The notes below the pieces were generated by a model. That model was not told the DNA's origin. It made no database searches and saw nothing but the letters and a program-made list of their open reading frames with translations. This document shows, piece after piece, positions 1-13,100 of a stretch of 64,000 nucleotides of DNA; within the stretch, counting starts at the first letter, position 1, and every line of letters begins with the position of its first letter. This DNA is from Symbiodinium natans (taxonomy: Eukaryota > Sar > Dinophyceae > Suessiales > Symbiodiniaceae). The translations under genes were made by a program, and so were the position numbers. The stretch is taken from contig CAJNDS010002648.1 in NCBI GenBank assembly GCA_905221605.1, positions 266,415 through 330,414 of the forward strand. Reading direction: 5' to 3'.

Positions 1-1649
1 AACTGAAAACCCTCCTTTGGCTCCCCCTTGGAACCCCCCCCCCCCCCCACCCCTAAACCTCCCCCTGCGACCCTGACTCCCTGAATCTGGTACTGGTTTC
101 TGTGCACTTTTGATTACTTCTGGGGTTTAGGGTTTAGGGTTTAGGGCCTGGGTCGAGGCACAACCGCCTACAGGTGCATGTGTCCCCTACCTCTTTACGG
201 CCCCGGATGTACTCTCTTTAATGTGGGGGTTTCGAAATGAGGGTACCTTATTGGGGTTTAGGGTTTAGGGTTTAGGGAAGATGCCTAGGTTTATAGTACC
301 ATATGGGGGTTTCGAAATTCGGGGTACCTTATTGGGGTCCTTATTGTAAGGGGATCCTTAGGGGTACCTTATTGGGTTTCGAAATTAGGGGTATGTAAGG
401 GGATCCTACTATTTGGGATCTATACTGGGGGGTCCCCTATTGTCGTAAACCCCCCATGTCGACGTAGTTTCGGCCAGAAAGGGTCCACAGCGTTGCTAAC
501 GCCATGTCCCAAGCCATCTTACATAATTAACTGTCTTCTGTCTTCTGTTTCGGAGAATCGGACCCAAGCTAGTCAGTCCCCAACCCATAAGTATCCCGAA
601 GCCCAAGCCCGAAGCCCCCAAGCCTAAACCCTAAAACTGAATGAAGTTCCAAGAGCTCAAAGCCGAGGGCGGTACACGAGTTGCCGGGGCCTGAATTTGC
701 ATGCTACGAGGGCTGTAGGCTTAGCAGTTTAGTGGGGTTCGGGGTTCGGGGTTCGGGGGTTCGGGGGTTCGGGGTTCGGGGTTCGGGGTTCGGGGTTTGG
801 GCTGGGTGGGGCGGGAACGAGAAGGGTTCGGGTTTCGGGTCGCAGGTTGGAAGGTCAAGGGGCCACCTCCCCCCACTTACCCCACGCCCCGAAGCGGCAC
901 TGTGAACTCTCTTTTCGGCGGTTGACTTGCCAGGAATGCAGTTTCTTTGGGATATGTCTTGCAACTCTGCCCTCCCTTTGTGGTTACAGAAGATCTAGTT
1001 CAGGAGTCTTTGAGAAAGGGTTTCCTGGGCCATTTCAACCTAAACCATGAACCCTGAACCCTAAACTCCTACACTCTTGGTGCCAGAAAGGAGCAGCTCT
1101 GTAAATTCTGTTGGGAACGCGCTGCAGTATCATGGGAACCTGGAAGGGGCGCCGTAGCATGAAGGGTTTAGGGTTTAGGGATATGACCTCAACATTTCTG
1201 GTGCAATGTCCTTCTCCCATGTCCTCAGACCAACCCGCAAAAAAACACGACCTCACTGGGTGCGCGCAATGTTTTGTGGAGTTTCCGAACATTGGGGTGC
1301 CCCTCAAGCGGTTTAGGGTTTAGGGCTCAGGGTTTAGGGTTTAGGGCTTTAGGGGTTCTAGAGTATGGGTTGTAGCATGTTGGTGCTACATCAGAGGATT
1401 AGGGTTTAGAGTCTAGGGTTTAGGGTAAGCCGCATCCTTTCGTAATGAGATCATCTGGTTGCCGACCCAGGCACAAAAATTTGCGAAACTTACGCCATGA
1501 ACTTGTCACTTCAAAACAGGATCAACTAGCTGTTGCCGCGGAACAGCCTTGAGTGTAAACTGTACCGGAAGCCCTGAACCTTCAAAACCCTCAGCCCTGA
1601 ATTCCGAAACTTTTGTGTCCTAAGTTCCTAAACCCTGTAGAATCCTAAG
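1..1649. other. Upstream block with no confident exon
   Basis: This stretch precedes the first recognisable kinase exon. It mixes short TTTAGGG and CCCTAAA runs with unique patches. A poly-C run lies near 38-53, a GGGGTTC/GTTCGGGG-rich run at 734-800, and a member of a dispersed GC-palindromic family at 223-460. Patches at 1190-1310 and 1436-1500 have short open frames (the second reads FRNEIIWLPTQAQKFAKL) and could be 5' exons of the kinase gene. I cannot support either beyond being open. Confidence 0.5.
223..460 (+). repeat. Dispersed palindromic repeat family, copy 1
   Basis: The motif GGGGGTTTCGAAAT followed by GGTACCTTATTGGG occurs two to three times here (about 231, 305 and 365). It is followed by GGATCCTACTATTTGGG and GGGGTCCCCTATTGTCGTAA. 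Related sequence occurs at 29546-29620, and in reverse orientation at about 43945-44062. Short inverted stretches and multi-copy occurrence suggest a small non-autonomous mobile repeat. No coding capacity is seen. Confidence 0.55.
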
Positions 1650-1691
1650 CCGTGGACAGGTTGGGTGCTGGCAGCTTCAGTTATGTCTTTA
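1650..1691 (+). CDS. Kinase exon: glycine-rich ATP loop (subdomain I)
   Basis: Translated from 1652 it reads VDRLGAGSFSYVF, which matches the G-x-G-x-F-x-x-V ATP-binding loop. An AG precedes it at 1648-1649. A GC donor (GCCTCC) follows at 1692 with one base left over. This joins in phase to the next exon at 2378, giving the spacing expected between the glycine loop and the VAVK lysine. Confidence 0.8.
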
Positions 1692-4110
1692 GCCTCCCGG
1701 CTCACATGGATACTGAGAGTTGGTAGGGCTCCGGACCTTTCGGAAGTAGAGTGTAGGGCTTAGGGTGTTTTAGGGGTTTTGCCGATGTTTGGAAGTATCC
1801 AGTTTTACCAGCTACAGATGGTTTCAACGCAAAGGCGCCCCTAAACCCCAAACTCCAAACCCTAAACCCCAAACCCTAAACCCTAAACTCTAGGCCCAAA
1901 AGCCCTAAACCCTAAACCCGTCTCCCTAAGCCCTAAACCCTAAACCCTAGACCCTAAACCCTACGTCCACGAAGTTTCGGATGTTAACCCGCGGCGCCCA
2001 CAGCGCCCATAAATGACCATTTTGCGCTTGGTGATGGTTTTAGGGGTTTCGGGTTTAAGGGTATAGAGAGGGTTTAGAGGTTTACGGGTGTAGGTGTTTC
2101 GGTGTTTGAGTTTAGGGTTTAGGCTCTTTGGGGGCTTTAAGGGCTTCGGGTGCTTTAGTAGCCATGGCGCAGGGATTTTCTCGCTCCTTTCGATTTTTTT
2201 GCGCATCCGAGCCGTCTGTCCTCGTGCTAAAACCCTAAGACCCCAAAACCCTAAAGCCCTACAACCCAAAAACCCTAAACCCTATATCCGAAACCCTGAA
2301 CCCTAAACCCTAAACCCTGAACCCTAAACCCTAAACCCTAAACCCTAAACCCGAAACCCTAAACCCTAAACCGAGAGACGTCGGCCGAGCCCCAGGCTGC
2401 TCCATGGACGGTTTCGAGGAGCCGGTGGCGGTTAAAGTGCTGAAAAGCAAGGACGGGCTTCGGCTTTAGGGCTTAGGGCTTAGGGCTTAGGGTTTAGGGT
2501 TTAGGGTTTAGGGTTTAGGGTTTAGGGTTTGGGGTTTAGGGTTTAGGGGTTAGGGTGTGGAAGCACAGGGACCGAGGGAACGAGGGTGGGAATTTGGGGT
2601 AGGTAGGTCTGACAACCGGAACGATGCCTCAGCAGGATGTGCTTCCCGGACGGGGTCGTGAGTCTGAGTTCATCCAAGGCCGGGGGTGTGGGATTCGAAA
2701 AAGCCCTAAGCCGTAAACCCTAAACCCTACACCCTCCACCCTACACCCTACACCCTAAACCCTAAACCAAAAAAGATACTGGATCGAATGTTCTGATGTG
2801 GTTTAGATTTTTCTTTAGCTGAGTTCATCCGAGGCCGGGAGTGTGGATGGGAGGCGTTGGTCTAGGCTTAGGTTTGGGAGTTGAAAGTCGGGGGTTTAGG
2901 GGTTTAGTGTAGTTGTTTAGGGGTTTAGTGGTTTAGGGCTCAGGGGCTTAGGGTTTAGGGTTTAGGGCTTTTGGGCGGTTTTAGGCGGTGTTCGGCGGTT
3001 TAGAGTGTGGTTTGCTGTGCCTGCCACTTTAGGATACGCGAACCCTCGCGCCTGGAGCGCGTGGCTGAAGAACTCCCCGAACAGGAGCTCGCCCAAAACC
3101 CCAAACCAGAAGCCCCATAGCCTAAACCCCAAACCCCAAACCCTACAAACCCTACAAACCCCATCCTTCTTATGCCTAGGGTTTAGGGTTTAGGGTTTAG
3201 GGTTTAGGGTTTCTGGCAGATCAGGCTTGCGCCATCCCAATCTGGTCAATGTCCTTGGCATCTTTGAGGGGCACGTGTCCGGGGCCCGGATGCATCGTGT
3301 CCAGCACCAGGGTGGGTTTAGGGTTTAGGGTTTAGGGTTTGGGGTTTAGGGTTTAGGGTTTAGGGTTTCGGGTTTCGGGTTAAGGTTCAGGGCACCTGAA
3401 CACGCCGGATCTTGGGGAAGGTAGATGCCAGAGGTTCGCGTGCATAGAAGCGCTGTCTAGGGTTAGGGTTTAGGGTTTAGGGTTTAGGGTTTAGGGTTTA
3501 GGGTTTAGGGTTTAGGGTTTAGGGTTTAGGGTTTAGGGTTTAGGGTTTAGGGTTACTTACACAGCCTGCTTGGTTGGTTTCCCCAAACCCGCAAAGTAAG
3601 GACTCATGTTTACATGGCTTCTATTTGGCGTTTCTTCTGGGGTTGAGGTTAACCATCTATGGCCTAAACCCTCAACCCTAGCCCCCAAACCCTAAACCCC
3701 AAACCCTAGCCCCTAAACCCTGAACCTCAAACCCTAAACCCTAAACCCTAAACCCTAAACCCTAAACCCTAAACCCTAAACCCTAAACCCTAAACCCTAA
3801 ACCCTAAACCCTAAACTCCAAACCTTACGACCTGCAGCCCTAAATTTCGCCGGCTCACGGTCTTCCCTACTTTGGCTCAGCAGCGCTTCAGAGGGCTTCG
3901 GGTTGAGGCTTGAGGGTTCGGTAAAACCCTCAACCCTAAGCCCTAAACCCTAAACCCTAAAATGCCGAGGCACTACATCGTGCTGGAACTCTGCAGGGGT
4001 GGCAGCTTACAGGCTCCGCCCTCTGTCGGTGAGCGTCGCTTTCTCTCGTTCTCGGTCTCGCTCCCGCTTGCTCTCTCTCTCCCTGTCTCGCTGTCTCTCT
4101 GTCTGTTTTT

Positions 4111-4144
<34 letters not shown>

Positions 4145-7100
4145 ACCGTGAGTGCGTGCGCGTGCGCGCGTGCGTGCGCGCGTGCATGTACGCGAGTGCG
4201 CGGGTGCGCGGGTGCGAGAGTGCGCGAGTGCGCGGGTGCACGGGTGCGAGAGTGCGCGAGTGCGCGGGGGCGTGTGCACGTGCGCGTGTGCAAGAGCGCG
4301 CGCTCGCGCTCGCGCGTGTGTGCTTGTGTGCGCGTGTGCGGGTGTGCGCGTGCGCGTGTGCGCGTGCGCCGGGGCAGGGCGAGGGGCAAGGGAGGTTTTA
4401 GGGTTTCGGTCGTGGGGCTTTAGGGCTTAGGTTTCCTGACCTATACCTCGCCAGATACAAGCTTAGGGCTTAGACCAACCCTAAACCCTAAACCCTAAAC
4501 CCTAAACCCTAAACCCTAAACCCTAAACCCTAAACCCTAAACCCTAAACCCTAAACCCTAAACCCTAAACCCTAAACCCTAAACCCTAAACCCTAAACCC
4601 TAAACCCTAAACCCTAAACCCTAAACCCTAAACCCTAAACCCTAAACCCTAAACCCTAAACCCTAAACCCTAAACCCTAAACCCTAAACCCTAAGCCCTA
4701 AACCCTAAGCCCTAAACCCTAAACCCTAAACCCTAACCCCCAAGGAGGTGTAAGAGGTTCAGAGTTTCGAGCGTTTTGGGCTCAGGGGTGTAAAGACCGA
4801 CTCCTCAGCCCTTCAACTCTACACGCTTCAACCCTTAAGCCCTAAGTTTAAAGCCTGAAAGGCCCTAAACCCTAAACCCTAAACCCTAAACCCTAAACCC
4901 TAAACCCTAAACCCTAGACCCTAAACCCGAAACCCGAAACCCTAAACACCAAACCCTAAACCCAAAACCCTAAACCCTAAACCCTAGACCCTAAACCCTA
5001 AACCCTAAACCCTAAGCCCTAAACCCTAAGCCCTAAACCCTAAACCCTAAACCCTAACCCCCAAGGAGGTGTAAGAGGTTCAGGGTTTCGAGCGTTTTGG
5101 GCTCAGGGGTGTAAAGACCGACTCCTCAGCCCTTCAACTCTACACGCTTCAACCCTTAAGCCCTAAGTTTAAAGCCTGAAAGGCCCTAAACCCTAAACCC
5201 TAAACCCTAAACCCTAAACCCTAGACCCTAAACCCGAAACCCGAAACCCTAAACACCAAACCCTAAACCCAAAACCCTAAACCCTACACCCTAGACCCTA
5301 AACCCTAAAGCCTAAAGTCTCAACACTTAGAACCCTCGACTTGAAAAAACCCCCCCGACCTCTCCAAGGACGCGATCCACGGGGCGAGCTCGGTTTGGAG
5401 CTCGCACGTGCCGCTGAGGCACAGGCTTCGGGCAGGGCGACGGCCCCAGTGCTGCTTTTGGCAGGGTCTGAGCCCTAAGCCCTAACCCCTAACCCCTAAA
5501 CCCTAAATCCTAAACCCTAAACCCTAACCCCTAACCCCTAAACCCTAAACCCTAAACCCTAAACCCTAAACCCTAAACCCCAAACCCCAGACCCTAGACC
5601 CTAGACCCTAAACCCTAAACCCTAAACCCGTAAACCCTAGAGGCCAGGGCCCTCAGCATGTAAATTCCTAGAGATGAGGGTCTCAGGTGCAGCGCTTGGG
5701 GATGTCGGGAATCCACTCGTATAACCCTGACACCCTAAACCCCTAACCCGAAAACCCGAAAACCCGAAAACCTAAAACCCGAAACCCGAAACCCTGAACC
5801 GGAAACTCCAAAGCCCGAAGCCCTCCACCGCCCGACGTTCTGCAGCCTGCCAAGGTGTGACGTGGCAACCGCGCTGGACTTCCTCCACCAACAGGTGGGG
5901 CTTCCTGTAGAATGTATGAACCCTAAACCCTGAGCCCTAAGCCCTAAAACCCTCAATCCCAAAGCCGTTTGGTCTCGGGCCCCCCGAGTGGAAGTTCCAA
6001 AAACCCGAAGCCCAAACTCGAAGCCCTGGACCCCAAAGCCCTGAACCGTCAGCAAAGCTTTGGGGTAGTATAATCCCCTTATAATCTCAAAGGTTAACCT
6101 TTAGTTCCCCCAGGTTACTGGACAACTAAGTCAGCGTACTTCAGCGCCAGTATAGAGAGGGACCCCTCGATGGCACCCTGAATCGTATGCCCCAAACCCC
6201 ATACTCCACACCTCACCCAATGCTGTCCACCCCAAAGGCTCAGAACCCAAAGATCCCCACACCCAAAGACCCCTAAACCCTGCGCCCCAAACCCAAAAAA
6301 TCCTAAACCCCTCAGGCCTACCTGTGTTTAACTAAGAAATCTAAACCCTACACCCCCAAACATCCAAAATCCTAAACCCCGGTAAAGGTTTTTGGGGGCT
6401 TCAGAATGCTTGGAGTTTAGGGTTTATGGTTTGTGGGTTTACGGCTTCAGAGAGGCTTTGTGCTTTTGGATTTTCGGGCTTCAGAGGGTGTTCTGTAGGG
6501 TTTCAGGGCTTAAGAGAGTGTTTAGGGTTTCAGGGCAAAGAGTTTTGGAGGGTTTCAGGGCTGAAGAGCGCTGTCTAGGGTTTTAGCGTTTAAGGGGGTT
6601 CTAGCGTGTTAGGGCTTAGGGATTCAGGTGGATTTCAGGCTTTCGGTTTTGGGGCGGGGGCTTAGGGTTTTATCCCCCCCCCCCCCCCCCTCCAAGTAAA
6701 ACTCAGAACTCCAAGCCCCTAACATGAAACCCACATGTAGAAACACGCTGAGAAACGAAGCCCTATCTACTTAAAGCCCAAGCCCTCTAGAGCCTTCAAG
6801 CGCTTCAGGACTTTGTGTTTTTGCGTTTCGGGCTTACAGGGTCTTCCAAGATACAAAGCTGGATACTATAATTTGTTGTTAAGTAGTAGCCCTAAACCCG
6901 AAACCCTAAACCCTAAACCCCCTAAACCCTAAACCCTATACCCTAAACCCTAAACCTGAACCCTATGGCTGCTTCTCTAAACCCTAAACCCTAAGCAACA
7001 GGTGGCGCGATAGACCTTGAAGGGAGCCCTACTTGAAACCAACCTCAACCCTGAACCCAAAAACTCTGAAAGATCCTGGACATCCCAGTTCACTAGGGTT

Positions 7101-10100
7101 GAAGGGTTGTACGGGTTCGGGTGTTAAGGTTTTAGGGTTGGGGGTTCTAGGGTTTGGGGCCCGGGCTCAACCCAAACCCCTGAAAACGCCTAGACCCCGG
7201 AATGTTTTTTTTTTTAAATTGGGGGGGGGGGGGAGTAGCCCTAAGAGCCCTAAGAGCCCTAAGAGCCCTAAGAGCCCTAAGAGCCCTAAGAGCCCTAAGA
7301 GCCCTAAGAGCCCTAGGAGCCCCTAAGAGCCACCTAAGAGCCCCAAGAGCCTGGCGTCCCGGCCAAGGATATCCTTCACCGCGATGTGAAGTCAGGGTGC
7401 GCTGGATGGGTTTAGGGTTTAGGGCTTGGGGTTTAGGGTTTAGGGTTTAGGGTTTAGGGTTTAGGGTTGAGAGTTTAGGGTTTAGGGTTTAGGGTTTAGG
7501 GTCTAGGGTTCTGAATGGGGAGGGCTCGGGGTGAGCGTTTTGGGAGTCTCGTCTAGGGGTTTAGTGCTTAGGGGTTTAGGGTTTAGTGCTAGGGGTTTAG
7601 GAGTTTAGGGTTTAGGCTTGGGGCTCAGGGGCTTGATTTGTGCTCCAGGTCCTTTGGAAGTGTCCGAACACGAAGCCCCAAAAACCCGCAAAGCCTAAAA
7701 CCTTTAGGACGGGAGACGCCGAGGTTGCGAGACTCGATATTGCTTCCTACCCCCTGAGCCCTACGCCGCAAACCCAAAAACCCTAAACCCTAAACCCTAA
7801 ACCCTAAACCCTAAACCCTAAACCCTAAACCCTAAACCCTAAACCCTAAACCCTAAACCCTAAACCCTAAACCCTAAACCTTAAGCTCAAACCCCCGAAC
7901 CGGGGGTTCGGGGCTCATGGATTGAGAGGTTTCAGGGGTAGGCCCTAAAGTAAGTCTGACACCATGAGCCATGAAGTTAGGGGTTTCAGGCTGTGGGTTC
8001 TTCGGATGTTCGGCTCCAGATTTCGAGCTCAGAGCGGTTTCGGGTTCAGGGCTCAGGGTTTGGGGTGTAGGGCTGAGGCTTCAGGGGTTCTTGCTCGTGA
8101 GACTCCGGGGCAGGGCGTCGAAAGAGGCGCCCGAACCGCAAAGCCTGGGTGTAGGGGGTTTTCGGCCATGCAGAAGGCTCCTCGAAGGCTTCAGCCCCCT
8201 GAGAAACCTGTAAGTTTGACAGAGGTTTAAGGTTTTGGGTTTTGGGTTATGGGCTGAGGGTGCCAGTTTTTGCCCAAGGGAAAATTGCGGAAGAGGGGGA
8301 AAAGAAGAACCCTTCTTGAACCTTCGCCAGGAACGCCTTCCTGTTCACGGTCCTTCAAGCCCCGCGCTTAGAAAGCAGGGTTTAGGGTTTAGGGTTGAGG
8401 GTTTAGGGTTTAGGGTTCAGGGTTTAAAACCCGACCCAGAAGCCTAGAATCCCTTGTCGGAGTTCGTTGACAGAGGGCTTGGGGAGGGTTTGGGGCTTGG
8501 GGCTTCGGGTTTAGGGTGTACCCCCCATCTATCCCGCATACCTCACTTCGCTGCCATACAACCAACCCCCTTTTGCACTTGGAATTCACAACGGTCTAGC
8601 TGGAGCCTCACCCCAAACCCTCCCCCCATAACGCCCAAACTCTAAACCATGAACCCTGAACCCTAAACTCTAAACGCTAAACCCTTACACTCTTGAAATC
8701 CCTCAACCCTAACTCCTAAACCCGAGATCTTCCAACTTTGGATCCTAAACCCTAAACCCTAAACCCTAAACCCTAAGCCCTAAACCCTAAACCCTAAGCC
8801 CTAAACCCTAAACCCTAAGCCAACCCGCGCCTCGAGGCCGGAGAGCCAATGCCAACGGTGGCCCTCTGAGCGTGGGGAGCGGGGGGGGATTCGAGTTTGC
8901 TCAAACCCTCACCCCCTTAAACCCTAAACCCTAAACCCTAAACCCTAAACCCTAGACCCTAGACCCTAAACCCTAAACCCTAAACCCTAAACCCTAAACC
9001 CCTCAACCCCTCAGCCCCTCAGCCCCTCAACCCCTCAACCCCCCTACACCCTAAGGTTCCTCCAAAGGGCGTCGTGCAGGGCATTTTTGGGGACACCCCT
9101 CTTGTGCTTTAAGGTGTAGCGTTAACCGAAAACCCTAAACCCCAAACCCAAAACGAAACCCAAAACCCTAAACCCTACACCCTAAAACCCTTAACCCTAA
9201 AAGGGTTTATAAACCCTAAACCCTAAACCCTACACCCTAAACCATAAGCCCTCTACCCTAAACCCCTAAACCCTAAACCCCCCAAAACCCTAAACCCAGA
9301 AAAGGTCAAGGTCGGTGACATGGGGTTCGCTCGGCCTCTCAGTGATTTTGACATCATGACGCAGGCAGGGGCTTCGGGGGCTTGGGGGGGGGCTCGTGGG
9401 GCTCTTGGGGGGCTTTTGTCGGTTGGGGTCTTTTGGGGGGCTTTTGGGGAGCTTTTGGGGCTTTTGGGGGGGGCACTTGGAAGCCGCTTGGCTTGGGTGG
9501 CGCTTGGGGGCGCTTGGGGGCGCTTGGGGGGCGCTTTGGGTTGGGTTTAGGGTAAACCCTAAACCCGAAACCCGAAACCCTAAACCCTAAACCCTAAACC
9601 CTAAACCCTAAACCCTAAACCCTAAACCCTAAACCCTAAACCCTAAACCCTAAACCCTAAACCCTAAACCCTATGCGGAGCTGCAACTGGTATTGTAGAA
9701 AAGAGTTGGTGATGGGAGTTGAAGGGGTCAATGAACCCGGATATTTTTGGCTCAAGAAACGTGGGCAATGCGCCCTACGGAAAAGGTGTGTTTGGTTGTG
9801 CTTTGGGTTTTGTCTTCGGTTGTTCCAGGGGAATCAAGGGCTTCTGTTGGGGCTGACTGTTTTGTTCCCTGTCCTCCTTCGGTTGCCCCCCGTAGGTTAT
9901 GAGCCCAAATTAGGCTTCCTGCGGAATTGGTAAAGATTTTTCGTTTGTTTAACGCCATGGACATGATGCGGCGTCGCTCTGAGCCTGGACTGTCGCCAAT
10001 GGCCAATGAAGCCGAAGGAAATCGTGGTGGTGGGGGTGAAGATCGACAACAAATGGTACAAGCGCTGACAGATGGTAGGGAGGTTGCAATGATACAGCCA

Positions 10101-13100
10101 ACGCCTCAGGTGGAAAACGAAGTGGTTCCGGTTCAAGCAGCAAATCCTTTCTGGAGCGAGCGGGCTCAAGAAGAAATGAGACTTAGGCAATCAAGGCCGG
10201 CAAGTCTTCCCGCGAGCGGAGGGGATAGAAGTGGTGAAGGTACGAGGAGGCCACCTTCGCTGCAAGATCTTTTGGGTCAGGAACCTGCACCTGTTGAGAG
10301 ACCATCGTCAGGCTTAATGGGCCAAATGGAACGAGGTACTATTGGTGGAGTGCAAGCCGACGAAGAACTCATTCCTGATGTTAGTGGTGAAGAGCAAACT
10401 GAAGATATGGCGGTGGTGAAGCGTGCGCTGAAAGAGTTGCTTGTGCAAACAAAGGAGCTGGGGAACAGGTTGCATCGGGTGGAGGAGAAAAGCTATACAT
10501 CTGCTGCATCTGGGTCAGCTTCAAGGGCACGGAGCTCTGGAGTGGTGGACGCAAACACGGCATATCCTCTAGGAATGACTCCAGAGAAGCAGTACCTGCC
10601 AGGACAAGTTTTCTACACGGATGGTATGGGTGGTTTTTGGACTGTGTTACCTGATGGGACATGGCTGCCTATTGAGGGCTACGACCTGCCAAAGGGTTGT
10701 GATCTTCAATCCTTGCCTGGGTCCAGGAAGGGGGATGTTCAAGTGGAGGATGAAAAAGAAGTGCCAATGATGCATGTAGCTGAAGGGAAGAAACCCTCCA
10801 GATTGCCTCCATTGAATTACCCCACGGGAGGTCCTGCAAGTGGTGGATATGCAAGTGGACCACCTGGTTTAACACATGTTCCGATTACTTCCGTGCCGTC
10901 AGGTGTTGATGGTTCTGCCGCACCTGTGGGGAACCAGCCCGGTTTTGTTTCAGCTCGGGAAACTGCAACGCAAGAGAACTCAGCAGGATCGGGTGGATAT
11001 ACAATGGTGGATGATGTTCCGTATCGGTGGAAAATGGTCGCTGGGAAGTTGGAATTAGAAAAGGTTCCGCTCACAGCTGTTGCGCCCGGTATAGGACATG
11101 GACTACCTCAAGGGCCTGGTGGTAGGGTCAGTTTACCTCCTGGAGCAGTGGTGCCACGTGGTATGCCAATCACTGGTGATAGTTCTGGAACCGAACGTCC
11201 GGAGGCTCTCGGGAAGCATGTGATGAGCCTTCCAACTTTGGCAGACTACACACCAAGCAATCCGACGGCACTGGGTGATTGGATCGCAATGATCGAACCA
11301 ATGTTGTCTTCGCTGACAGATACAGGAAGAGTGTGGTGGCAATGCGTCTACTCAAAGGCATATCAAGCGTATGCCAAATGGTTGAGTGTTTCTCCGCTGG
11401 AAAGGTTGGGCATCAAGGCTGAGCTGGAAGGGCTCAAAGTGGTTCAAACTGTGCATGTTTTGTTGGAGCAGAGAGCGGTGTCTTTGCTGCTACAGGCGAT
11501 CCCGGAGAGATTGAAGACCGAGATCGTTTCCACTCGAATGTTGGGGTCAGTGATGATATTTTACAAATTGCTGACGGTCTACCAACCAGGTGGAGCAAAT
11601 GAGCGCAGCACAATGTTGAACTTCTTGGTGCAACCATCTCCAGCAACCTCGATCTCAGAGGCCATAAAGGGAGTGCGTCAATGGGCGCAATGGCGTTCCC
11701 GATTGAGGGAGTTGAGAGCGGCTGAGCCGGACGCTACCTTGCTTATCAAGGGATTGGATGGTTTGTCATCCGCGTTGCTGGCGAAACACCCTACGGTTCA
11801 TTTCAGAGTGGCATCCTTTCGGGAAAAATTGGGGGTGGACTACTCGCCGACCTCTGAAACTGCGACAAAACTGGCTGAAATGTTACAGGCAGAGTTTGAA
11901 CTGCTATTGCATAGTGCTGGTGAACAAGAGGTGAAGCAGGACTCGGACGCCAAGAAAAGGGCCAGGTTAAACAAGGCCCAAAAGGGAACTGGTGACGAGA
12001 CAGAGGAGGGTGACAAAGGCAAAGGGAAAGGAAAAAGGTACAGCGGAGATGGTGAACGTCCTTTCTGTTGGATATATGGGAAGACCGATGCGGGGTGCAA
12101 GTTCGGATCCCGCTGCAAATTTCGCCATGACAAAGACTCCCTTGAACGAGGAAGATGTTTTGAGTGTGGGGCCGTTGGCCATCTGCAGCCGCAATGTCCA
12201 TATAAGGATGGTGCAAGTTCCAATGTGGACTCAAATCCTGAGAGGAGTAGATCTAAAGGGAATTCTCCCAAAGGGGGAAAGGGCGGCAAAGGTGCGAAAT
12301 GGGGAAATGCCAAAAAGGCAGAGGTAGCTGAAGGGGGAGATGAGACGGCTAATGCGGGATTGGATAAAGGTTCTGCAAGTCCCTCATCGCCATCAACGGC
12401 CAATCAGGTCCTTGTTGAAGCGTTAGAGGTGCTGAAATCTATGAAGCTGTCATCAGAACAGTCGGCATCAAACGGGGATCCCAGTATTCGAATGTTATGT
12501 GGCTCTGGGCTGCTTCAGCAGGAAGGGAGAGTGGCGTTGGTGGATACAGCTGCTACGCATCTTGTGCGGACGCTTTTTCCATGGGAATGTTTACCAGACA
12601 CTACTGTTATGGTGCAAAGCGCGCTTGGTGGTGTGACAATGAGGATTACAGAGAAAGGGACGTTGATTAGGGAAGACAATGGGCCCCTGATTATCCCTCT
12701 CTGGTTGATTTTGGAGTTTGGGGCGAACCTCACTGTGATCAATGGGATGTGTCACATGGGGGCAAAATCTTCGCTGGACCAGCTCTTGTGGTTTGAACAT
12801 GGCTGTTTGGTTATGGATTACAAAACAGCTGAAAAAATGGTTTTGGATGCTGAAGGGCAGCGTGTATCTTGGTCCCATTCTCAATGGAGGAATGGAAGGG
12901 CGGACTGTGGAGTCGGTTCGTCGGATGCCACGTTGTTGCCGAAGCAGGGAGAAGGCCGAGGAGTATGCGTTCTACATGTGGCCAGGGTTTCTGACACCAA
13001 TGAGTGTTCGGGAATGGGCATGTTGGACTCGGGAGCATCACATCTTCTCAGATCACTTCGTCCTGGAGAACAGCTTCCGCAGCAAAAGGTGTTGGTGTCT

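Noticed and set aside
2005-2269. Frames of the PKPLNPKP or GFRVQGLGF type across the window
   Set aside because: Such proteins are the direct translation of degenerate CCCTAAA and TTTAGGG sequence in various frames.
3957-4430. Several overlapping frames on both strands at 3.96-4.43 kb
   Set aside because: They are low-complexity readings of TCTC and GTGCGC tracts. Only the kinase hinge exon at 3970-4028 is retained.
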